64,000 nucleotides of DNA from positions 32,134,771 through 32,198,770 of the forward strand of contig OY288257.1 in the NCBI GenBank assembly GCA_958450325.1. The letters are read 5' to 3'. Position 1 is the first letter of the stretch. The number at the start of each line of letters is the position of its first letter. This document shows positions 43,187-52,389 of the stretch, in pieces. Under the pieces are notes generated by a model that had not been told where the DNA came from, made no database searches, and worked only from the letters and a program-made list of their open reading frames with translations. Origin of the DNA: Agrostemma githago (Eukaryota; Streptophyta; Magnoliopsida; Caryophyllales; Caryophyllaceae). The translations under genes and the position numbers were made by a program.

Positions 43187-44425
43187 TCAGCGAGTGTGTC
43201 TGGTTGATGGTGGTCTGTCTGTAAGAACACCACGTAATCAGAAACCGAACCCAGTCTTGGAATCAAAGGAAAAAATACGTCCCGAGCGACCCAAAGAAAA
43301 GGATTGAGTGGAAAAGACTCGAGAAAGACATCTAGACGGATGACTCGTGGGTGGTATGACTTCATTAGGATTTCGGCTTTGTGGGCCTAGTCCCGTTCGA
43401 AGGAAGGTCCACGTGAAATTACTCCCCAGACTTTTGACTCGAGTGCATGGACGGACTTTCCTTTGTAGGGGTATGCCCTACGCGGGTTGGTCGTGCCTTG
43501 ACAAATAAGGCGAACTCGGGAAAGGGGGGAAACTCGTGATATAAGATCGACAGAGTTTCGACGCTATAAACCCTCTACATACTATGCAAAGACCCGACAC
43601 ACGGATAGACGGTAGGTCCTATAATAAGGAAGGTTTATTTTAAGAAAGTTGAAAGTTTTGGAAAGGTTGAGGTTTGAATGCAAAAATGAACGAATTTCCG
43701 AGAGTTTTGAATACTGAAAACGGAATTTCGAAAACCGAGATTGGAATTTGGAAAAGGAAAATTCCGAAAATCAAGGTGGTGGGGGTGGAAATTCGAGAAT
43801 TAAAACGGACAGCATGCCGACTACAGAAAAGGATATTTTGAGTCAAATCGTTGATCCTAAATTTCGGCGGCATTTCGAGTTTTGAAAATTGGATATTTTT
43901 GAAAAGGTGAGTCCCGAAATGGGCAGCATTTCGGATTTTTCGAAATTGGGCGTTTTGGAAATACGGGTCCCGAAATGGACAGTATTTCGGGTTTTTCGAA
44001 AGGTGGTTATTTTTTGAAAGATGCAATTTTGAAATGATGGTTTTTTGAAAAATGACATGGAAACCAAGTAGCACGTAGTCAAACAAGCATTATAACGACG
44101 CTTATGTATGCATTACGCTAAGTCTCGGTCGGTCAAAATAGGGTCTATACCAACAACGATGGCTTTCTCGTGTGATGGACGGACTCCCTAAGCCGAGTTG
44201 GTCTTAGGACATGCTGCAAAACCGAGACGAGTTCCACAATCGATGTCTTTAGCGCACCCATGTAGGAATGCACCGTGGTATAGTGGGACGTCGGTCACAA
44301 GTAACCGGCCCGGGCAAATTTGGGTTATGCATGAATCATTAAACTAATGCGCGCACACTAATCTACGAACGATTTCTCTTCGAGTCTCACCCTAGGAACC
44401 CCGATGACATGTGGTACATCAGGTA
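43187..44425 (-). other. Leader (5' UTR) of the 19-kb element
   Basis: 1.2 kb between PBS and gag, homologous to 10322-11358. It holds three ~56-bp degenerate tandem units (43858-44025: 'gcatttcgagttttgaaaattgg', 'gcatttcggatttttcgaaattgg', 'gtatttcgggtttttcgaaagg'). Short open frames are repeats of this motif, not genes. It presumably carries the packaging signal. Confidence 0.7.
43858..44025 (-). repeat. ~56-bp tandem units in the leader
   Basis: ATTTCGRRTTTTTCGAAA-type repeats with period 56 (starts near 43871, 43927 and 43983). Each contains the near-palindrome TTTTCGAAAA/TTTTTCGAAA. Confidence 0.7.
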
Positions 44426-44443
44426 TCCCCAGCGGAGTCGCCA
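44426..44443 (-). other. Primer-binding site (tRNA-Arg type), 19-kb element
   Basis: TGGCGACTCCGCTGGGGA on the minus strand, three bases inside the 5' LTR. Confidence 0.85.
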
Positions 44444-46458
44444 AATTGTGGACATGACGTAGGTCCACCCCGACGCGGCGAAGCGCAGGTTTGGGTAGGC
44501 GAATGAATCTCGTTGTAAGATTGTTCTCGGGTTCGAAATTTAAGTCAAAATGGAGTCGCCACCGAATTTTGTGGTTATTCGGAACCATACGAGCCCACTC
44601 TATGTCGTCATGGGCTATACACAAAGTAAGCCCACTTCGATTTCAGAGTTTATGGGGCTCGTCCCTTTGCATTGCAATATCGATACCGTTTACACCGGCT
44701 TTCGTATATAGAATGACTCTCGTGCGCCAAGGGTTTCGGACATCCGGAAACCAAAGGTTCTGAGTAAGGGGTGAGGGTACGTGTTGGGAAGCCCACTAAG
44801 GACACCCAACCCCGCCCGCACATCGCGGCCTCTACTAAGACACCGTTCGTGTTCGTGTACGCGCGCTAGTAAATTGATTAAATGATATGCAAACAACGTT
44901 TTGTCTAAACATGTGAATTTTGCGTTAACTACGTCATTTAATGCATCTTATTATTTGTCGAAATGATTTAGCATGCGAGGTTCATTTATAAAGCGTAAAA
45001 GAAAGTAAATAAACAAAGCTCGAAAATAAATAGAAATAACGTACAAATGACACGGGCGGAAATACAACCCGGAATTCACAATACAACATTACGTAAAGAA
45101 ACGATAAGCGAAATAAAAATAACGCAATAAAAAGATAGAAATGGACCCGTATATAAACTAGACCGCGAAATATGTAGATGGACTAACCCCGATTAAATAC
45201 GCATTATGTCGCATATTAAACGAAGGACGGGAACATGAGACTGTGGCATATTGCTAGCCTAATCTCACATCTCGTAGTCTTGTCCCGACTTATCACGTCA
45301 AAAGGTGGTCAAATTCGTTCTACATGTCATGATGTGCATGGTTTTGAAAATGGGATAGTCACGTGATAGTCTTTACACGTGATGACTAAAGTCGATAAAA
45401 AGGTCGGGGCTTGAATTGTGGGTCAAACCCCTCGGTTTTGTGGGTTACAGGACCCACTCGACCGAGTTATGGTGTGACTCGGTCGAGTGCACGTTTAACG
45501 TGGCTACTGACCACTTTTTGGGATGCTACTCGATCGAGTGGCCCATGGCACTCGATCGAGTGCCCCCTGTACGAAGCATGGCTCGTTTCGTTTTATGACT
45601 TAAAATCGATGAACAGTCAAACCAAATACAAATATCGCACGATTTGTATTTAATTCGGCCTCCGGTACTATAATCGTGTATGAACGATTATAATACCGTC
45701 ACCGGAGTTTTAGGAAAACGTTTACGTTAGATTAGGAAATTTTGAATTAGTGACGAAATGCGTCCCTCTACGTCACGACATCGAAACTAACCCTTTCGGG
45801 TTATGTGATGTCGGTATTCGTGTCAACGGGTTTCGTACCAATTATGGAAAGGGAATTAAATCCGTTCAACTACGACCGATCACGGTCGCGTCACGCCCTT
45901 GAGTACATTGGGGCGGGGCTCCTCGAAAGGGCTCCACCTCCGTCGTTGCTCGTAAAAGGATTAAACGGACCTTGAGTGATCATCGCAGTCCAACGATTTC
46001 AAAACCGGTTTTTGATATTAATATGTATGTACGCGGTATTAGTAACATTAAAGATGATAAAAATGATGCGAAAATAAAAATGCGAAAATATAAAAAGTTA
46101 GTGTTAGTGTTACTAGATCGATATGACTATAGTACAAAATACGATGAATTAAATGAAAATGAAGCGAAATAAAAGAGATCGAGATGGGGTTTAGGACACC
46201 CTCAACATACATGCTAGGTATAGGACCTCGGAAATGGACTCGTGAATAGCGACGGGACGCCGGAGTATCGAGGATGTACGCGAGTTGTGCTGTGTACGTG
46301 TGTTGCGTCGGTTTATCGAGGGACAAGGCTCGGTTTTGTGACTAGTATGGCTTAGGGTTTCTAAGGCTATGTAGTGTAGAGTGTAGGGTGTACTTAGGGC
46401 TGAAAATGTAGGTTAAAATTCTGAAGAAAAAGTTCTGAAATGCATGGGGGTGAAGCGG

Positions 46459-46466
46459 TATTTATA
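46459..46466 (-). promoter_or_regulatory. LTR TATA box, 19-kb element (5' LTR)
   Basis: TATAAATA on the minus strand, the likely start region of genomic RNA synthesis for this element. Confidence 0.65.
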
Positions 46467-46488
46467 GACTTCACCCCTCGACATAGGG

Positions 46489-46602
46489 GCACTCGATCGA
46501 GTGCCTTCGCAAACGGGCCAAACCCGAGTTCAAAAGGCTCCACTCGACCGAGTGGGGTCAATCCACTCGACCGAGTGGGGTCAATCCACTCGATCGAGTG
46601 GG
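46489..46602 (-). repeat. Palindrome cluster upstream of the 5' LTR TATA box
   Basis: CACTCGATCGAGTG, CACTCGACCGAGTG (twice, in a 22-bp direct repeat with GGTCAATC) and CACTCGATCGAGTG. Confidence 0.85.
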
Positions 46603-46974
46603 TCAAACGGGTGAGACAAAATAGGGAAGTTTTGACTTGATTGATTTGTTTGTTGTGATTGACTTTTTTGAATTTTATTTTGTGCGCCAACTAAACTTGG
46701 CTGGTTTATGAGACGGTTTCGTCTTTGACCGGGATTTATCTTTGGTGTCGGTTTTGGCCCAAATTAGTCTCATTTTGCTCGGAACGATCCACTGGGCCTG
46801 GATTTGAGGTCTGTTTTGTGAGATTTTTACTCCGTTAAAAGTCCATGTCGGATATTATGAATTCCGAGCCCAAATCCGAGTATACAAAGTCACGTTTGCG
46901 TTCGATCATCATCGGGTGTTTTTCGGAGACTACCATAGACACGTGGCAGTCAAAATGCGGGTGTCTACAGCTGG

Positions 46975-47199
46975 GCTTCTTGTTGTTACGTAGCCGGTTC
47001 TTGGATTCTGTTGCTGTCTTGCTACCGGTCTTCGCTTCCAATTTGGGGGAATCTCGAGATCGATCGTGTAGTTGGTGGGCCGGACCATTTGGGACCTTCT
47101 GTTTACGATTCCTTTCTTTGCTGCCGAACCCTTGACCCAGTAATTGAATAAGAAGGAAAGGCCAAATGGCACGGTGGGTGTCATATCTGCTGGGACCAA
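46975..47199 (-). pseudogene. 5' portion of an unrecognised ORF split by the 19-kb element
   Basis: Minus-strand frame from an ATG at 47199 (MVPADMTPTVPFGLSFLFNY...), basic toward its end. It continues in phase at 27879 once the insertion and one target copy are discounted. It is unrecognised and may be an exon rather than a gene. Confidence 0.35.
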
Positions 47200-49990
47200 T
47201 GTTGGGTATATCCTGTGGGTCGTCGAGGCCCATTACCTACCAAGTGTCGGACGCCAGTCTCGCAAGGAAACGAAGCAATTGTTTTGGGCGTAAGATGAGG
47301 TTTCAGTTGTCCGTGCACGCGTTTGGGTTTCTGATATATGGCAACTGCGCTTGCTTACCGGCGAAGTTAAAATGCTTTCATTGGTTACTTGTTGCCTAGA
47401 TGCCGCGGCGTAGAAATTTCAGACTGCTTTTACACAAAGCTGTCGTTGTAGCCTGCGTGACCTCAGGGTCTTCCACATGAAAAACACAGTTTTGCGCCTG
47501 TTTTTTCCAAACTTTTTAGTGGCGTTCTCTCTGAACACCGCCCATCTGTGACAGTGTTGTTATTGCCCGTTTCAGGAGGGAATAAGAAGAAACGGATGTG
47601 TTTTAAGAATCCCTCGCCACTCCAGACCCTGTGTTGCCTTTACGATATGTACTTGTTCACTGGCTTCAAAATTAGCATAGGAAATTTCAAGGGAAACAAA
47701 TGTCAGGCGTTTGATCGGCTGCTGATTTGTGACGGCACCTTCTCGCCAATTTTTGAACCCCCACGCGTGTGGCCAGTCAACAGGCTTCTCTCGATGTGGG
47801 TTGCTGCGTGTCGGTGGAGTTACGTCGATACATGCCAACCTGCGCGCAAGATAAATCCTGCATGTTCAGAGGGTCTACGCAGCCTGCGCTCAACGTTTTA
47901 CGCGCGTGGCGGTCGGTAACCTATGAGACCAAGGCCCACACAACAGTGGTATTTAGTGCATTCTTGTAGGTGGGATGTGGGTACCTGCGAGGAAGTTCAA
48001 GAATGGAGCTATGCTACGACTGACGTGGCACCCAAATGGTTTCCGGGGGTAACGCTCGCGTTCACCGTTGGCCTTCGACTTGAATTTCTGGGACGCTGTT
48101 GCATGGCAGTCACACTGCACGCGGCTGACCGTCCGGCTTCCGACTTCCATCGCTTCGAGGGTAGACGCTTCGTATCTGTCGCCTCGATTTTTCAGAACAA
48201 TCTAGCTGAAACAGACACTCGAACGCCTGCGCGGTAACCCAGGTCCATGGAAACCAAAATTGCCTTCGGGCTTTCATGGCGAGTTGCAAGAACCACACCA
48301 TGTCTATGGCCAGTGCTGGACTTACCATAGGCGTCACACCTGGGTTCAGAGCGTCATCATTTACATACCTGATAATGAAGCTGCTACACTAACTGCCATG
48401 AACGCTATCTCATTAGTAGTCCTTGTGTCCCCGCACCCCTTTGTTAAGTAGGTTTATAAGGTTGTAACACACAAATTATTTTGGAGTTGTGGCACACAAA
48501 TTGTGCAGAAAAAAAGGACAGAACTTGTTTAGTAGAGAGTATAAACAGCAAATATTACACAGGACCACAAAATATCACTTGACGTTCTCTGTTGCAAAAG
48601 TGACTGTTACAGACTACCCGTCTAGAAACTAGGCGTTTAGAATTCGGTCACGTACGCATATGTTTGAAGCACTTTATCTTCTGATAATTCACTCTTTATC
48701 TCTTTCGTTCTCTCTGATAATGTATCGTAGTCCTAACAGCTTACCTACTGCTAAAAGAAACTTACGTGTTAATAGACACTGAGTTCGTCAATTTTTAAAC
48801 GAATAATTGACAGATTACTCCGACCACCAGTTTACGCTGATGCTAATAGACGAAAAGCACTGAGAACTTAACCAACACTAATAATGTGTGCCCTCCACAG
48901 CTGCACGCAGAACACTGCAAACAGAAAACGAAAAGCCACTGTCCACTTATTACTTGCTACTGTGCCTGCTCATAGAATTAGATTATTCAGTCCAATATCC
49001 CCATAAGCTGACAATTAATTAACTCCATCGGCCACTGCACTTCCTCCATAGACTGCTCTTCCCTGAAATCTCTCCAGTGATCGTCACGCGCAAAGGAGAG
49101 TGTTGTTTCTTCCACAGGTCTTGGCTGACGATGGAGAGAGAGTGTGGGTCTTCTACCGCTTCCTCAGTTTTTGATTTTCAAGTAAATTCTGACCTTTTCC
49201 ATTTCCGTTGCTTGCCTTGCATGTCATCTAGATTTAGTGTCCTAAGTTTCTTCTCCTGTTCGTTAGCTTCTTGTTTTGGGTGTGTGTTAGCTTATTTGCT
49301 CTGTTTTTTCGGCGCCCGTTCTGGCTTTGCTTCCATAGATTTGTAGACACTTACCGAGTTTTAGCTGGGTTTAGCCCTCTATTGCTTTCTACTTTTTCCG
49401 CCGGCGTAGAGTTGTGTCATTTTGCCGGCTTTCTTGATGTTGCTGTAGATGCTCAGTAAGAGTTATGCAAGCGCCCCGCAGTTTTTTTTCATTGAGGTCT
49501 GCTGTCGCCAGGCAAGAAAGAATCCTAGCTGACCTCGTGGGTGGTGCACTGTAGGTGCTATAAGTTCCTTCTGCCTTTTGTTTTCTTCCTATTTTTCCTT
49601 TCAGTGCTTTGTAGGCGGGTCTGTTGGGTTTAGTTTTCTGGATTTATGGCTACTCACTGATCTGTGTCTCGTCTCAGGTCTGTGTCTCTTGGGCTGACTG
49701 TCTCCATATCGGGGTGGTTAGCCTTTCATATGCATGCTCTCGGACCAGGGAATCTGTACGCTAAGTTTTCCTACTGACATCTCAGCCAGACAGCTGATTA
49801 GTCTTTTGTATGGGTCATACCTCGTCTGTTTGCTTGTGCCTTATGGTGCTCTAACATTTAGTGCCCACTGTGTCGAGTCTGTGGTCGCTAAATGCTTCTC
49901 GGTGTTGCTAGGATCTATCTCATTACTTTTCTAGGGATACGCCTCCCATCAACTTTTGTGGACGTTGCTGAGGTGCACACTACCATTAAC
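47200..49990. other. Unassigned low-copy DNA, GC- and CpG-richer than its surroundings
   Basis: No repeat relationship to the rest of the window. Several open frames of 60-130 codons occur on both strands (e.g. plus 47548-47919 after a 'gcccgtttcag' acceptor-like site, plus 47923-48237 and 48260-48451, minus 47572-47838). None shows a family signature I recognise. The plus frame at 47300-47399 ends LPAKLKCFHWLLVA, faintly like the zinc-binding tail of plant LINE reverse transcriptases (P.K.K.F.WLL). 48450-49080 is AT-rich with a short direct repeat (acacacaaatt). 49130-49180 could be a first exon (MERECGSSTASSVFDFQ, then GTAAAT). CpG is not depleted, unlike old methylated repeats. Confidence 0.4.
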
Positions 49991-50047
49991 ACGGTTTTTT
50001 TTTTCCTTTCAGAGTGAAGCGCAGCACGCAGGTATCTGGGTACTGCC

Positions 50048-50167
50048 ATGGTGAAGTACTTCTGCAGGGGCTGGGTGGTGAACAATGTTGCTGAATACAA
50101 GGCGGGAGCCGTATCAGACATCAGGGAAAAGAAAATTGAGCGATTGTCGTCCATTTACGAGCACTAA
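50048..50167 (+). CDS. Small unrecognised ORF (39 aa)
   Basis: Follows a strong poly-pyrimidine/CAG acceptor-like site (50000-50011). It reads MVKYFCRGWVVNNVAEYKAG...ERLSSIYEH to TAA. The composition is protein-like but no family is recognised. It may be an exon of the next ORF's gene. Confidence 0.25.
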   Translation: MVKYFCRGWVVNNVAEYKAGAVSDIREKKIERLSSIYEH

Positions 50168-50173
50168 CATGAA

Positions 50174-50556
50174 GTGAGTGTACTCCGTGCACCTTCCTCC
50201 GCAGCTGCCTCTGTCCTTTGGAGCGAAGACTGCATGGGACACATATTCCAGAAGGTCCATAGGTCCGGCAGAGCTTCCATGGCGGTGGTTTGCAAGAGGT
50301 GGGCGCAGCTGTTCCTATTGCGCCCGGACGCGCCTGTTTGGAGCACAGAGTACCTGCAAACCCTCAGGCGAAAGGGCAGTAGTGGCGTAACGACTATTAC
50401 TAGGGATGGTGCCGTGGTTTCCCGCAGATGTAGATGCTACTTAACTGATAATATGATAGCCAGAAGAGTGCTGCACAGGCTCCAGGCGATAGGCACAAAC
50501 ATCCCGCACTTGGAGGTCAGTGAGAGCACCCTCCCTGAAAAATGGAGACGACTATT
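50174..50556 (+). pseudogene. F-box-like ORF, truncated by LTR insertion
   Basis: The frame is open from about 50174 (no clear ATG; the codon is GTG, and an exon start after CCTCCGCAG at 50205 is more likely) to the junction with LTR D at 50557. The segment LWSEDCMGHIFQKV...ASMAVVCKRWAQL fits the spacing of an F-box (L..#....IF......L.....VCKRW..L). After it come basic stretches (RRCRCYLTDNMIARRVLHRL) without recognised repeats. F-box proteins are substrate receptors of SCF ubiquitin ligases. The C-terminus has been separated by element D and lies outside the window, if it exists. The codon usage (GCGCCCGGACGCGCC) is GC-richer than the rest. Confidence 0.4.
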
Positions 50557-50894
50557 TGATAAGTGTAGCTTGTAGTGCCTATTTTACTATATTTTGGTCC
50601 CATTTTCCTTGTGGAATCGCTCCTTGGGAGCGATTTATGGGCTTCTTATGCTTCCTTTAGTCCGTTTCAGGTTCCCGAGACCGATTTGGAAGAGTTGGAG
50701 TGATTCTGACTCAATACATACACATTTTGGAGCCGACGAGATAAAGGAACGATGACTCGAGGCCTTGGAATCGACCCCGAGACCTTGGGACCCAATCCCG
50801 AGCCTCCGAGACCCGATCCCGAGTCCCGAGGATCGACGGGAAGCCCATGAGATACATGGAAGGACCCTAGAGCTCTTATTGGAGGCATACAAGA

Positions 50895-51043
50895 CCCTTC
50901 CCGGGCGGGATAGTGGCCTTCCCGATCGGGAAGGGGTGCACGATTAGGAGCGCCACTGTGGGTCCTTCCCGGTTGGGTTGAACCCTTCCCGATCGGGATG
51001 ACAGAACCCTTCCCGATCGGGATGATCCGTCCCGGTCGGGATG
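50895..51043 (+). repeat. CCCGATCGGG palindrome cluster, LTR 1 of element D
   Basis: Six units: TTCCCGGGCGGGAT, TTCCCGATCGGGAA, TTCCCGGTTGGGTT, TTCCCGATCGGGAT (twice) and GTCCCGGTCGGGAT. The cluster ends about 53 bp before the TATA box. The equivalent in LTR 2 is 58869-59017. Confidence 0.85.
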
Positions 51044-51095
51044 GGCTACAGCTCACCCGCATTGTTTCTTTTCTTCTCCTTTATTCTTGTACCCA

Positions 51096-51103
51096 TATAT
51101 ATA
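51096..51103 (+). promoter_or_regulatory. LTR TATA box, element D LTR 1
   Basis: TATATATA. The LTR 2 equivalent is at 59070-59077. Confidence 0.6.
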
Positions 51104-52157
51104 CTCCCTTCTTGTAATGTTAAGACATCTTATCTTACCCTAGACTAGTTTAAGCCTCCATTAACATTCAAAACCCTAGATTAGTGCTACTCTCATTAGT
51201 TTAATTCTCTCTTTAATCTTTAGATAATTATTGTAATTAGTCTCGGATTAAGGGATTCTTGAAGATTGTTCCAAGCTTGACAACCTTGGGATTGTATTTG
51301 GGTTTCTCATTAATACAAGTTTTCATCTTTTCTTCATCTAGTATTGGTATAATCTTTCTTTACCCTTGTTCTTAGTTATTCAATCAAGTTTCATCCTTTA
51401 CATATTGTTAATGTTATTGTTTGTTTATGATGAATGTTTGGATGTTTGTTCTTGTTTCTTTTGTGAATGATAGTTTGTTCATGATAATGAGTGAGTAGTT
51501 TCTTTGTGGGGTTAGTAGGGGGATTAGGGGTAGAATATGGATGATTAGGGTTGATTTAGGGGAAAAGGTTACATCTTTGTTGTTAGTCAAATTTTAGGCA
51601 CTCTATGTGTTTGTTGATATGCTTGTGTGAGTTGTAGTGGCCATGCTTCCCATACTTGTGTTCATCTTCTCATTGATTGCTTATTTTGTGGAAATGTTGA
51701 GAATAGTTTAGTCGCGAGAGCGCGGACTAGGGTCTAAGTTGTGAGAGCCCGGACCCACCTTGACATCGGTCTAAGTTGCGAGAGCCCGGACCGACTCTAG
51801 CGATTAGGAGACACCTATACCCTTGATCACCCCAATTACCCTTCTACTCCTATGAACCCGACCTACCCCACTTTCCTTCCATATTTGAGTTCACCTCTTA
51901 GTTAGTCATTATTTCCGTTAGTTTCATTGTTTAGTTAGTCTCTAGTGTTAGTTTAGTCTTTACTCCTCCTCCTTCATAGTTTTCCATTCATCGCTTCTCT
52001 GTGTTTGTTTGGTAATCTAGTCTCGTTGTAGGGAGACCTAGTCTAAACCTTGATATACCATCCTCGTGGATACGATCCCGATTTGCCCTAGCTACCCACT
52101 AGGTTAGTTGGTGTTTTATTGATCGGCTAGGGACGTGACAAATCCCTACCATCAATT

Positions 52158-52175
52158 TGGCGCCGTTGCCGGGGA
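52158..52175 (+). other. Primer-binding site (tRNA-Asp type), element D copy 1
   Basis: TGGCGCCGTTGCCGGGGA, identical to element C and to copy 2 (60132-60149). Confidence 0.85.
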
Positions 52176-52389
52176 CGGTGCATTGTTTAGACTTAGTTTG
52201 CTTATCTCTAGACTTAGTTACCCTTCTTTGTGTTCTCCCATCTTCTCTTGTGAATATTCTGTAGATTTTTCTTCTTTCCTTAGTTTTATTTCTTCTTTTT
52301 CTCTTTGTCTCTAGTTGTGTTTGTTTGTTGTCGTTGCCTAGTGCCCACAAAGCACTAGGTGTTCTCACGTTTGTTCTAGTGTGTAGTGT

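Larger units (their letters stand above)
27880..46969 (-). mobile_element. 19-kb Tat/Ogre/Retand-type Ty3/gypsy element with antisense gene
   Basis: The LTRs are 27880-30414 and 44447-46969 (TGTAGACACCCGC...CCTACGTCATGTCCACA in element sense). They are flanked by perfect GCTGG duplications at 27875-27879 and 46970-46974. In element sense the order is LTR, PBS, leader, gag, protease, RT, RNase H, second RNase H, integrase, antisense mobile-domain gene, PPT, LTR. The two RNase H domains and the tRNA-Arg PBS are Tat-clade features. It is nested in a gene-like locus, and it contains a later 3.4-kb solo LTR. Three lesions in the coding region make it defective now. Confidence 0.93.
44447..46969 (-). 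repeat. 5' LTR of the 19-kb element
   Basis: 2,523 bp with the same content as 27880-30414. TATA box at 46459-46466 (minus), palindrome clusters at 46489-46602 (upstream) and 45456-45562 (downstream). The GCTGG target copy follows at 46970. Confidence 0.93.
50557..52154 (+). repeat. LTR 1 of element D
   Basis: TGATAAGTGTAGCTTG...CCCTACCATCA, 1,598 bp, the same length as LTR 2. About fifteen substitutions against LTR 2 were noted by eye, so they are young. Several fall in the palindrome cluster. Confidence 0.95.

Noticed and set aside
47300..47399. LINE reverse transcriptase tail (zf-RVT)
   Set aside because: The resemblance is limited to about ten residues, with no RT motifs upstream.
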